Below the pieces are notes generated by a model. It saw only the letters and a program-made list of their open reading frames with translations, did no database searches and was not told the origin of the DNA. A stretch of DNA of 56,244 bases from Streptomyces panaciradicis (GTDB lineage: Bacteria; Actinomycetota; Actinomycetes; Streptomycetales; Streptomycetaceae): assembly GCF_023516615.1 (NCBI RefSeq), contig NZ_JAMGBF010000059.1, positions 1 through 56,244 of the forward strand. Reading direction: 5' to 3'. Of this stretch, positions 17,120 to 25,125 are shown in pieces. Position 1 is the first letter of the stretch. Each line of letters begins with the position of its first letter. Both the position numbers and the translations under genes were made by a program.

Positions 17120-17842
17120 GTGAACGCGACCGACGACAGCTACCGCTTCGACGACCTCACCGCCCTGTTCATCAACTGCACACTCAAGCCGTCACCCCAG
17201 CAGAGCCACACTCAGGGCCTGATCGACAAGAGCCGGGCGATCATGACGGCGCGGGGGGTGCGGACGGACGTGATCCGCGCCGTCGACCACGACCTCGCGC
17301 CCGGTGTCTATCCGGACATGACCGAACACGGCTTCGCGACGGACGAGTGGCCGGCGCTGTACGAGAAGGTCATGGCCGCCGACATCCTGGTGATCGCCGG
17401 ACCGATCTGGCTGGGCGACAACAGCTCGGTCACCAAGCAGGTCATCGAACGCCTCTACAGCTGCTCCGGCCTGCTCAACTCCGAGGGCCAGTACGCCTAC
17501 TACGGCCGCGTCGGCGGCTGCCTGATCACCGGCAACGAAGACGGCGTGAAGCACTGCGCGATGAACATCCTCTACAGCCTCCAGCACCTGGGCTACACCA
17601 TCCCGCCGCAGGCCGACGCCGGCTGGATCGGGCCGGCGGGGCCGGGACCCTCGTATCTGGACCCCGGGTCGGGCGGACCGGAGAACGACTTCACCAACCG
17701 CAACACGACCTTCATGACCTGGAACCTCATGCACCTGGCCGCGCTGCTCAAGCGCGCCAAGGGCATCCCGGCCCACGGCAACCAGCGCTCGGAGTGGGAC
17801 GCGGGCTGCCGCTTCGACGCCCCCAACCCCGACTACCGCTGA
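17120..17842 (+). CDS. Flavodoxin-fold NAD(P)H-dependent oxidoreductase
   Basis: 240 residues. The pattern LTALFINCTLKPSPQQSHTQGL (beta strand plus phosphate-binding loop), ADILVIAGPIWLGDNSSVTKQVIERL and YYGRVGGCLITGNEDGVKHCAMNILYSLQHLGYTIPPQADAGWIG is that of the FMN-dependent NADPH reductase group in the flavodoxin superfamily. It is cytoplasmic and likely reduces quinones or similar small molecules. GAGGAG at 17109-17114 precedes GTG 17120. A MarR gene follows after 32 nt in the same direction; MarR proteins often control such reductases and sense phenolics or oxidants, so joint regulation is plausible. Confidence 0.82.
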   Translation: MNATDDSYRFDDLTALFINCTLKPSPQQSHTQGLIDKSRAIMTARGVRTDVIRAVDHDLAPGVYPDMTEHGFATDEWPALYEKVMAADILVIAGPIWLGDNSSVTKQVIERLYSCSGLLNSEGQYAYYGRVGGCLITGNEDGVKHCAMNILYSLQHLGYTIPPQADAGWIGPAGPGPSYLDPGSGGPENDFTNRNTTFMTWNLMHLAALLKRAKGIPAHGNQRSEWDAGCRFDAPNPDYR

Positions 17843-17874
17843 GGTCTGCGTGCCCGGCACTGTAGAAAGGACCT

Positions 17875-18414
17875 ATGCCGGAGCGCGACACCCCTGAGGG
17901 GGCCATGGACGATGTGGATGCTGTCACCAGGGCGGTACTGACCGCCTCCCGCCTGCTGGTGGCGGTCTCGGCCCGTTCCCTCGGCGAGGTCGAGGAGCGG
18001 GTGACCCTCCCGCAGTTCCGGATGCTGGTCGTGCTGCACACCCGGGGTGCCACCAAACTGGTGTCGCTGGCCGAGCTGTTGCAGGTGGCGCCGTCGACGG
18101 CGATGCGCATGGTCGACCGGCTGATCGCGGCCGGGCTCGCGGACCGGCAGACCAACCCGGACAACCGGCGTGAGACGCTGCTGCAGCTCACCGAGGAGGG
18201 GCGGCGCACCGTCGAGGACGTCACCGCCCGCCGCCGCTCAGAGATCGCGGCCATCGTCGCCCGGCTCGGCCCCACGCAGCGGCTGGCCCTGATCGAAGCG
18301 CTGGGCGCCTTCAACAGGGCGGGCGGAGAGCCCCCGGCCGCGCCGTCGGCCGACAGCTCCGAACTGCACCCGCTCGGCTGGAGCATGGACGAGACGGTCG
18401 CCCACGACGTGTGA
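17875..18414 (+). CDS. MarR-family transcriptional regulator
   Basis: 179 residues. Winged helix-turn-helix with LPQFRMLVVLHTRGATKLVSLAELLQVAPSTAMRMVDRLIAAGLADRQTNPDNRRETLLQLTEEG, which shows the recognition helix and the DNRRE wing typical of MarR. A proline/alanine-rich C-terminal tail follows. AAAGGACCT precedes ATG 17875. It sits directly behind a flavodoxin-like reductase gene and is its likely regulator. Confidence 0.88.
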   Translation: MPERDTPEGAMDDVDAVTRAVLTASRLLVAVSARSLGEVEERVTLPQFRMLVVLHTRGATKLVSLAELLQVAPSTAMRMVDRLIAAGLADRQTNPDNRRETLLQLTEEGRRTVEDVTARRRSEIAAIVARLGPTQRLALIEALGAFNRAGGEPPAAPSADSSELHPLGWSMDETVAHDV

Positions 18415-18429
18415 GAACGCCGCGGCGAC

Positions 18430-18439
18430 CCCACGTGGG
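18430..18439. terminator. Short palindrome between convergent MarR and DUF4142 genes
   Basis: CCCACGTGGG is a perfect 10-bp palindrome in the 30-bp gap between the two convergent stops. It may contribute to bidirectional termination but is weak. Confidence 0.3.
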
Positions 18440-18444
18440 TCCGG

Positions 18445-19209
18445 TCATCCGGCGGCCGGTGACGCGCCGGGCGCGGGGGTGTCGGCCGGACCCGTCGTGA
18501 CGCCCTGTGCGGGGACTCCCGGGGGCACGGTGATCGCGACCATCGGTGCTCCGGGCTGCGGTGCCGGGGGTGTGACCTGGCTGGAGGGGAGTGTCGGCGG
18601 GCTCGTCTCCTGGACGTTGACCTGGTTGAAGTTGACCAGTCCGGTCGTCTCCATCTGGGTGATGTGGTCGAGGACCACGTCGTTCGCCTGGTCGGCGAGC
18701 CGGCGCACGAGGGTGTTCTGCGTGGTGGAGCGGATCTTGGCGATGGTGTTGAAGATCGAGCCGTGAGTGACGCGCAGGGTGTTCGCGAAGTCGCTGTCGA
18801 ACTGCTTGCCGGTGTCCGACTTGAAGGTGTCCAGAAAGCCCTGCTGCTGCGGTGTCGGCTGGTTGGGGAGGGTGATGTTCAGCATCGGGGCGATCCTGCG
18901 GCAGCTCGCGTCGAGGGCGGCGTGCCCGATGACCAGGTGCCGGCCGGCCTCGCGTACGGCCGCGGTCGTTCCCTTCCGCAGGGCCAGCTCTCCCGAGGGG
19001 CTCTCCCACAGCCCGGCGGAGCGCACGAACACGACGAAGTTCCGGTCGGCCTCGGTGAGCGGCCCCCACTGGGTCTGAGTGATCACGCGGGACTGGTTGG
19101 CGGACGTCGTCTGGACGCCGAGCATGCTCGGATAGGCCAGGGCGGCCAGGGTCACGCTGAGTGCCCCGCCGACGAAGACGGTTCCGATCGTGCTGCGCGA
19201 CTTGGGCAT
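18445..19209 (-). CDS. DUF4142 secreted or membrane-anchored protein
   Basis: 254 residues. An N-terminal hydrophobic segment (about 8-30: TVFVGGALSVTLAALAYPS) acts as signal peptide or anchor. The DUF4142 domain (about residues 50-190) is ferritin-like and helical: WGPLTEADRNFVVFVRSAGLWESPSGELALRKG, then VREAGRHLVIGHAALDASCRRIA and DFANTLRVTHGSIFNTIA. The last 60 residues are proline-rich (PPAPQPGAP) and look disordered. The role of the family is unknown. AGGAGG precedes ATG 19209. In its promoter (19289-19302) is a degenerate copy of the palindrome found twice before the ClC gene. Confidence 0.82.
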   Translation of the reverse strand: MPKSRSTIGTVFVGGALSVTLAALAYPSMLGVQTTSANQSRVITQTQWGPLTEADRNFVVFVRSAGLWESPSGELALRKGTTAAVREAGRHLVIGHAALDASCRRIAPMLNITLPNQPTPQQQGFLDTFKSDTGKQFDSDFANTLRVTHGSIFNTIAKIRSTTQNTLVRRLADQANDVVLDHITQMETTGLVNFNQVNVQETSPPTLPSSQVTPPAPQPGAPMVAITVPPGVPAQGVTTGPADTPAPGASPAAG

Positions 19210-19288
19210 CGTGCCTCCTGGGGCGGACGGGACGTACGCCCACTGGTACGAGCCTTCATGGAAAGAGAACCTTTGCTCGGAGTAAAGC

Positions 19289-19302
19289 TTGCACTATGCC
19301 AA
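19289..19302. promoter_or_regulatory. Degenerate TTGCA-N3-TGCAA-like site before the DUF4142 gene
   Basis: TTGCACTATGCCAA differs from the two palindromes before the ClC gene (21154-21192) by one inserted-type mismatch in the right arm. It is 80 bp upstream of the DUF4142 start. It may be a third site for the same regulator. Confidence 0.35.
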
Positions 19303-19344
19303 TGTTGGGCTCCGAGGGTCGGTGATCCGTCCGGAGTCGCTGCG

Positions 19345-21138
19345 TCAGGCGGGCGCGTGGACCGCGCGGAGGGCGCTTTGGTGGCTGAGCCATCCGACCG
19401 GCCTGCCGTGTGTGTCGTCGAGGACGGGCAGGCCGGTGCCGGCGGCGGACAGCAAGGTGTGCAGGGCTTGGGCCAGGGGCTGGTCGGCGGTGATCGGGGA
19501 CGGTGGTTCGGCGAGCTGCCCGACCCGGGTCGGTGCCGCCTCGGGCTGTTCGGCCAGGGCCTCGGCGACCGCCTGTGCGGTGACGACGCCGACGTACGCG
19601 CCCCTGTCGTCGACCACCGGCAGCGCTCCGTGGCCCGACAGGCTCAGCAGGTCGGCGGAGTCCGCCAGGGTCGTGGACGACGGCAGGGGTGAGGGCAGCG
19701 GTTCCATGACGGCGCCGACGTGCTGGGAGCCGATCGGGGCGCCGGGGGCGGGGCCTTCGAGGTCGATGCCGCGGCGGCGCAGTTTGAGGGTGTAGATGGT
19801 GTCGCGGGTCAGCAGACGGCTGGTGGCGGTGGCCAGGACGATGGCGAGCATCAGTGGAAGGATGATCGAGTACTCGCCGGTCAGCTCGAAGAGGATGACC
19901 ACGGCCGTGATCGGCGCGCGCGCCGCGCCGGCGAAGACGGCGCCCATGCCGACCAGGGCGTAGGCGCCCACGGCGCCGGCGGAGTGGGGGAGCAGGTGGT
20001 GGACGCCGATGCCGTAGGCCGAGCCGAGCATCGCGCCGATGAACAGGCTGGGCGCGAACACCCCGCCCGAGCCGCCGATGCCGATGGTCAGGCTGGTCGC
20101 CAGCATCTTGCCGAGCAGCAGCAGGATCAGGAAGCCGACCGCGTAGTGACCCTCGGTGGCGTTCTGCAGGACGGGGTAGCCCACGCCGTACATCTGCGGC
20201 AGGGCCAGCAGCACCAGTCCCAGGAGCAGGCCGCCGGCCGCCGGGCGCAGCCACTCCGGGCCGCGCCAGGCGAAGTCGCAGGCGTCCTCGATCAGGTACA
20301 GGAAGCGGGAGAAGCCGACCCCGACGACCGCGGCGCCGACGCCGAGCGCCGCGAACAGGCCGTACTGGGCGAGATGGTCGACATGGAAGTCGGGCAGGTT
20401 CAGAAAGGCGCTGTCGCCGAAGGCTGCGCGTCCGATGACACTCGCGGTGACGCTGGCGAGCACGGTGGCGCCGAAGGCTTCCGCGCTGAAGGTGCTCAGG
20501 ATGAGCTCCATGGCGAAGAACACGCCGGCCAGGGGAGCGTTGAACGTGGCCGCGATGCCGCCCGCCGCGCCGCAGGCGACGAGCAGCTTCATCCTGCCCT
20601 CGGTCACCTTCGTGACCCGGCCGAGCGTGGACCCCAGCGCCGAGCCGATCTGCACGATCGGGCCCTCGCGGCCCACGGAGCCGCCCGAGCCGATGCACAG
20701 GGCGGAGGCCAGCGTCTTGACCACGGCGACCTTGGGGCTGATGCGCCCGCCGCGCTGGGCGACGGCGAGCATCACCTCCGGCACGCCGTGCCCGCGGGCC
20801 TCCCTGGCGAACCGGTTCACCAGGGGGCCGTACAACAGGCCGCCGACGACGGGGGCGAACACCACGAAGTACGGGCCGAGCCAGGGCAGGTGCGGATTGC
20901 CGGCGCCGGGGGAGGCGGCGTAGTCGGCATGGCCGGAGAGCAGGTGGGTGAAGGTCTTGATGCACCAGCGGAAGACGATCGAGCCGACCCCAGCCCCCGC
21001 GCCGACGGTGACCGCGAGCGCCATCAGACCCCAGGGAGCGGCGCGCAGACCTCCGGGCGCCGGGGCGGGGGCGAAGCCGATCGTCGTGGTGCTGGGCACG
21101 TGCCGTTGTCCGTCCCTGGCCGCCGGTGTGGAACTCAT
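19345..21138 (-). CDS. ClC-family chloride channel/antiporter with CBS domain pair
   Basis: 597 residues. The membrane core (about residues 25-440) carries the ClC signatures: GSGGSVGREGPIVQIGSA, with the gating Glu after Arg in GREGP, and GIGGSGGVFAPSLFIGAMLG, the second selectivity-filter region. Residues about 465-595 form a CBS pair (VGAVMEPLPSPLPSSTTLAD and LPVVDDRGAYVGVVTAQAV). It would move chloride, possibly in exchange for protons, with nucleotide control through the CBS domains. ATG 21138 with GGGAG fits; the longer frame to 21192 would begin inside the palindromes. Two palindromes lie 16 and 42 bp upstream. Confidence 0.92.
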   Translation of the reverse strand: MSSTPAARDGQRHVPSTTTIGFAPAPAPGGLRAAPWGLMALAVTVGAGAGVGSIVFRWCIKTFTHLLSGHADYAASPGAGNPHLPWLGPYFVVFAPVVGGLLYGPLVNRFAREARGHGVPEVMLAVAQRGGRISPKVAVVKTLASALCIGSGGSVGREGPIVQIGSALGSTLGRVTKVTEGRMKLLVACGAAGGIAATFNAPLAGVFFAMELILSTFSAEAFGATVLASVTASVIGRAAFGDSAFLNLPDFHVDHLAQYGLFAALGVGAAVVGVGFSRFLYLIEDACDFAWRGPEWLRPAAGGLLLGLVLLALPQMYGVGYPVLQNATEGHYAVGFLILLLLGKMLATSLTIGIGGSGGVFAPSLFIGAMLGSAYGIGVHHLLPHSAGAVGAYALVGMGAVFAGAARAPITAVVILFELTGEYSIILPLMLAIVLATATSRLLTRDTIYTLKLRRRGIDLEGPAPGAPIGSQHVGAVMEPLPSPLPSSTTLADSADLLSLSGHGALPVVDDRGAYVGVVTAQAVAEALAEQPEAAPTRVGQLAEPPSPITADQPLAQALHTLLSAAGTGLPVLDDTHGRPVGWLSHQSALRAVHAPA

Positions 21139-21153
21139 TGCTCCCTCTCTCAC

Positions 21154-21192
21154 CTTTGCACAATGCAAAGCGCCTATCCTTGCATTATGCAA
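21154..21192. promoter_or_regulatory. Tandem palindromes before the ClC gene
   Basis: CTTTGCACAATGCAAAG (21154-21170, one mismatch) and TTGCATTATGCAA (21180-21192, perfect) share the pattern TTGCA-N3-TGCAA with centres 24 bp apart. They are A+T rich islands in the region that should hold the ClC promoter. This looks like a double operator for a dimeric repressor; the regulator is not identified. Confidence 0.65.
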
Positions 21193-21198
21193 AACGTG

Positions 21199-22137
21199 TC
21201 AAGAGTGCCCGCTTCGAGGGGTCTGTCCATCGCGTGAGCGCGTGATCGTCAGGTGTGCCGGTGGCGCCGAGTTGCAGGCCAGGCGGACCGCGCACTCCAG
21301 CAGCAGAGCGTGGACGAAGGCCTGGGGCAGGTTGCCGCGCAGCTGCCGCTGACGAACGGTCGCCGGTGACGGTGTAGGCGGGCCGCAGGCTGTCCCCGTC
21401 GGCCAGGACGCGTTCGGTGGTGAAGCGCACCGCCTCGTCGAGCAGTTCGTGCGGTCCGTGCGCGGCGACGGCCAGGCCGGCGTAGCACTGGTCGCGCAGC
21501 CAGGCGTACCGGTAGTCATAGCTGCGTCCGGAGTTGGCCCGTTCGGGCAGGGAGGTGGTGGCGGCGGCGACCATGGCGTCCGTGCCGGAGGTCAGCCCGC
21601 GCTGCACGGCGTAGGCATGGCCGGCGTCACGAGGCGCCGCGAGTCCTGAGCAGTCCGGCATCCGGTGCCCCCACACGTGCTCCGTCGCGCGCCACAGCTC
21701 CCCGGCGTCCAGACGGGGAGCGTCGTCACCGCGGGTGAGCTCCAGCACGAGATCGTGCTCCTCGCCCCTGCGCAGGTGGAACTCGCCGCTCAGGCCCTGC
21801 CCGGGGTCCCACGACGCGTGCCGTGCCCCGAGGAGCCGGAGCCGCAGCCCCTTGGCCCGGGCGACCCAGGTCCCGCCCTCGAAGCGAGGGTCGTCCATCC
21901 GGTGCGCGCCGAAGCCCGGACGCACGTCCAGGCTCAGCCGCAGCCTGGCCTCGCCCCGTACGACCCGCTCCGGCGACGCTGCCTGCACCCCGGCGGGTAG
22001 TGGCGCCGGGCCGCCGCCGACGACGACGGCCCCGAGGCCGCCCTGCTCGTGCCGACCGGCGGGGTGCTCCGGTCGGACCGACGGCGCCCGGAACCTGCTC
22101 GCCCGGCGGCCTCGCGAAGCACGGCTCCGGTCGGTGA
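21199..22137 (-). pseudogene. Remnant of a GH15 glucoamylase/trehalase-like gene with internal deletion
   Basis: One frame (about 22000 to 21360) encodes the N-terminal half of a GH15 protein: LRLSLDVRPGFG, then GLTSGTDAMVAAATTSLPER and SGRSYDYRYAWLRDQCYAG, the start of the (alpha/alpha)6 catalytic domain, ending in LRPAYTVTGD. Another frame just downstream (about 21355-21199) encodes the very C-terminus, QLRGNLPQAFVHALLLECAVRLA. In intact family members these parts are separated by roughly 300 residues, so the middle of the catalytic domain is deleted and the join is out of frame. The usual N-terminal 80-100 residues are also not recognisable. The gene cannot make an active enzyme. Confidence 0.75.
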
Positions 22138-22363
22138 CGCGCCGCCCAGGAATCCGCACATGCCGTCGGACCCGGCCCGTCACGTACACGGCTCCGTCTC
22201 CGAGGCCACTGGGTGACCGGGGGGTACCCGAGTCCCGTGGCCGGAAACGCCCGCACGCGGACGGCCGGCCCCGCGCACACCGCCGCGTCCGCCGGGAAAC
22301 CTCGGTGGGGCGAACTCTTCCGACCCGCGACCGCTTGACCTGCACTCATGCGGGTACTGAAAG

Positions 22364-22519
22364 GTGTCGGCCAACCTCGGCGACCGGACGGTGAGGAACA
22401 TGGAAGTGTGCGCACAGCCTCGGGCCCTCGGGCCGCTCGACGTCACCTTCGCCCGGGCGCCCGGCACCGTCTTGCAGCACTTCGCCGCCGCCCGTGCGGG
22501 CCTGACGGAGAAGAGCTGA
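22364..22519 (+). CDS. Possible 51-aa protein before the second YihY gene
   Basis: An in-frame GTG at 22364 follows a stop codon directly, with AAAGG just before it, and the frame runs to TGA 22517-22519, 19 nt before the ATG of the YihY gene. The product has a helical look (VRNMEVCAQPR; GTVLQHFAAARAGLTEKS) and no match I recognise. It could be a small leader gene or a decayed fragment, given the pseudogene next to it. Confidence 0.3.
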   Translation: MSANLGDRTVRNMEVCAQPRALGPLDVTFARAPGTVLQHFAAARAGLTEKS

Positions 22520-22538
22520 CCTCGCGTTGGGCGGACCC

Positions 22539-23555
22539 ATGGGATTCCTGGCCCGCGTGGATGCCTACCAGCGACGCCACCGCTGGGTGGGCCTGCCGCT
22601 CGGGGTGGTGTACAAGTTCTACGACGACCAGGTCACCTACCTGGCCGCGCTGCTGGCCTACTACGCCTTCTTCTCCCTCTTCCCGCTGCTGCTGATCCTC
22701 GTCGCAGTCCTCGGAGCCCTGCTCCACGGCGACCCCGGACTGCGGCACCGTGTCATCGACTCCGCGCTCAGCGAGTTTCCCGTCATCGGCGACCAGATCG
22801 GCGAGAACGTCCACTCCTTCCACGCCAGCGGCGCCGCACTCGTGGTGGGCATCGCGGGCAGCCTCTACGGCGCGCTCGGTGTGGCCCAGGCCGCGCAGTA
22901 CGCCCTCAACAAGATCTGGGCGGTGCCCCGGCACGCGCGGCCGGACCCCCTGCGTTCACGACTCAAGGGCCTGCTGTTCCTGTCGATCCTCGCGGTCGGC
23001 CTGTGCGTGGCCACCGCGCTGACCACCGCCGAGGCCGCGGCCGGCGTCTTCGGCACCCGCCTCGCCACCGGCATCCAGGTCGCCGCCGCGCTGGGGGCGA
23101 CCGTCCTCAACGCCGCTCTGCTCCTGCTCGCCTACCGGGTGCTGACCCACCGCCGGCTCCCGGCGCGGAAGCTCTACGGCGCCACGCTCGGCGGCGCCTG
23201 CGCCTGGCAGGTGCTGCAGTGGGGCGGCTCGTACTACGTGGAGCACGTCCTGCGGGGCGCCACGGCCACCTACGGCATGTTCGGCATCGTCCTCGGTCTG
23301 CTGGCCTGGCTGTATCTCGGGGCCCTGATCTTCCTGACGACGGCCGAGGTGAGCTCGGTGCGCGTGATGCGCCTGTGGCCGCGCAGCCTGCTCACGCCGT
23401 TCACCGATCAGGTGCTGCTCAGCCCGGGGGACCGCCGTGCCTACCGGTCGTACGCCGAGACCGAGACCTTCAAGGGCTTCCAGAAGGTCCGCGTACGCTT
23501 CGAGCCGCCGACCCGGACGCCGGGCGACGACCTGCCCCGGGAGGAGGGGCCGTAG
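22539..23555 (+). CDS. YihY/BrkB-family inner membrane protein (second copy)
   Basis: 338 residues. Core signature: DQVTYLAALLAYYAFFSLFPLLLILVAVLG, then GAALVVGIAGSLYGALGVAQAAQYALNKIW, and YGMFGIVLGLLAWLYLGALIFLTTAEVSSV in the last membrane pair; six membrane segments in all. The C-terminal 70 residues are hydrophilic. I prefer ATG 22539 to the TTG at 22527. It differs clearly from the copy at 15924 and lacks that protein's charged N-terminal extension. It is intact although both neighbouring regions hold decayed genes. Confidence 0.85.
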   Translation: MGFLARVDAYQRRHRWVGLPLGVVYKFYDDQVTYLAALLAYYAFFSLFPLLLILVAVLGALLHGDPGLRHRVIDSALSEFPVIGDQIGENVHSFHASGAALVVGIAGSLYGALGVAQAAQYALNKIWAVPRHARPDPLRSRLKGLLFLSILAVGLCVATALTTAEAAAGVFGTRLATGIQVAAALGATVLNAALLLLAYRVLTHRRLPARKLYGATLGGACAWQVLQWGGSYYVEHVLRGATATYGMFGIVLGLLAWLYLGALIFLTTAEVSSVRVMRLWPRSLLTPFTDQVLLSPGDRRAYRSYAETETFKGFQKVRVRFEPPTRTPGDDLPREEGP

Positions 23556-23560
23556 GCCCC
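23546..23560 (+). terminator. Hairpin over the YihY stop codon
   Basis: GGGGCC (23546-23551), loop GTA, GGCCCC (23555-23560). The stem includes the stop codon of the second YihY gene and is followed by C-rich sequence. Confidence 0.4.
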
Positions 23561-23695
23561 GGCTCCAGCCGCGCAGGGCTGCCTCTTCACCGATGAACGT
23601 GACCTCGGTGCGGTTCTTGCGCGGGGTACTGCCCGCTTCACCCGGTCGCGGGTCATGAGGTGCAGTGGCCACCCCTGTGAAGAAGGGTGGCCCGT

Positions 23696-24361
23696 ATGAC
23701 CGACACACCGATGCACCTGGAGGGTCTTCGGGCCTACGCCCAAGGAGAGCTCTTCCTGCTGAGCCGGGCGGGTGAAGCGTTCGAGGGCCTCGTCTACAAC
23801 ACCAGCGGGTTCGGCCCGTGCCCGGCCGATGCGTTTGCGGCGATCGACACCGCGCAACTGGCGAAGGACACCGGGTGCGATCTGGTGTGGAAGAACCCGA
23901 GACGGTTCTGGATGATGGACACCTTGACCATCGGCCTCGCTGGCGATCCCCGTGAGCTGGGTGGTCTGATGTTCAACTGCCTGGCTGACATGAAGATGCC
24001 GGCCGACTTCGACCCGCAGCGGGACCAGTCGGCGCTGGCCTACCGGCCGATGCAGATCCACCGGGCCAACACGTACAAGTTCCTGAGCGGGCGTCCGGTG
24101 TTCCTCTTGAGATCGCCCGATGGGATCACCTGGGTGATGCAGACCTTCACCGATCATGTGGATCACAGCCTGACAGAATCGGCGCTTCCCCGCCTGGCCG
24201 AGCGCCTCACTCTGCCCGAGGGTTGGACGTACAAGGCGCGCACGGTAGACCGGGACCTGATCATCACCACCCACGGCCTGGCGCACATCGTCTCCGACAA
24301 CCTTGCCAACATGTACCAGGGCTGCGTCGACGGGGTGAACAACTTTGATCCCTGGGACTGA
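23696..24361 (+). CDS. Conserved-looking protein of unknown function
   Basis: 221 residues, ATG 23696 preceded by AAGGGTGG. It is soluble, with an aromatic-rich core: YNTSGFGPCPAD near residue 40, NPRRFWMMDTLTIG, MFNCLADMKMPADFDP and a C-terminal MYQGCVDGVNNFDPWD. I do not recognise the family. The codon choice is slightly less G+C biased than in the neighbours. The next gene, 9 nt downstream, is a DUF1254/DUF1214 pseudogene, so the two probably were an operon, and this protein may have lost its partner. Confidence 0.6.
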   Translation: MTDTPMHLEGLRAYAQGELFLLSRAGEAFEGLVYNTSGFGPCPADAFAAIDTAQLAKDTGCDLVWKNPRRFWMMDTLTIGLAGDPRELGGLMFNCLADMKMPADFDPQRDQSALAYRPMQIHRANTYKFLSGRPVFLLRSPDGITWVMQTFTDHVDHSLTESALPRLAERLTLPEGWTYKARTVDRDLIITTHGLAHIVSDNLANMYQGCVDGVNNFDPWD

Positions 24362-24370
24362 ACACCGGCC

Positions 24371-25125
24371 ATGAGTGACAAGGTCGAGGTGACGGTCGAA
24401 ACCTTTGTCCGGGCCGAATCCAACCGTGCGATGGCGAAGCTGATGGCGGTCTGCGGTGGCGTCAACCGGTGGCATCACAACCGGGTGCCGACACCGCTCG
24501 ATCAGCAGACATCGGTCCGGATGAACCGCGACACGCTGTACAGCTTCGCCGTGCTGGACTTGGCTGAAGGCGCTACGGCCCCGCCGATGTCGCCGAGGCC
24601 AACGCCCTGCAGGACGGTCTGGGGCTGTCCGCGGGGTCGGCTGAACCCCTCGTCGTACCCGACTACGACGAGGATTCCCTCGGCGCCGTACGGGCAGCGC
24701 TTGCGGTGCTCGGCCGGACCCTGCCCGGAACTGAGCGGATGTTCGGCCGCCGAGAGGACGTCGACCCTGTTCGGCACCTCATCGGTACGGCGGTGGGCTG
24801 GGCCGGCCTCCCCGAGAGCGAGGCGTTCTACCTGCTGGTCGAGCCGGGCCTGCCCGTCGGGCGGTACCGCATCGTGGTCGGTGACGTACCCGTCGACGGC
24901 TTCTGGTCGATCTCCCTCTACAACGCTGACGGCTACTTCGAGGACAGCAGCGAAGGCGGATGCGTCCTCAACCAGTTCAACGCGCGAAGGGAGCCGGACG
25001 GCTCGGTCGTCATCAACCTCGGAGGGTGCGCCGACGGGCGCCCCAACTGCCTGCGCATCATGGACGGCTGGCCCGAGATCCTCGACGGCACCTGGACCTT
25101 CCCGACCGTGGAACCCGCGGACTGA
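24371..25125 (+). pseudogene. DUF1254/DUF1214-family gene, deleted and frameshifted
   Basis: The first frame (24371 to about 24575) matches the start of DUF1254 proteins: VETFVRAESNRAMAKLMAV, then SVRMNRDTLYSFAVLDLAEGA. From about 24574 the reading continues only in another frame with YGPADVAEANALQDGLGL and then the DUF1214 domain: DPVRHLIGTAVGWAGLPESEAFY, VPVDGFWSISLYNADGYF, INLGGCADGRPNC. About 50 residues usually found between the two parts are missing, so deletion and frameshift coincide. Near the end, IMDGW joins directly to PEILDGTWTFP, where relatives have about 8 more residues (an in-frame loss). ATG 24371 and the stop at 25123-25125 remain. Confidence 0.75.

Noticed and set aside
17875..18414. 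The MarR gene as regulator of the ClC palindromes
   Set aside because: It is about 2.7 kb away, in the opposite direction, and directly linked to a flavodoxin-like gene that is the more likely target. No evidence connects it to the TTGCA-N3-TGCAA sites.
15924..23555. The two YihY genes as a recent duplication
   Set aside because: Their sequences and termini differ too much; only the family signatures agree.
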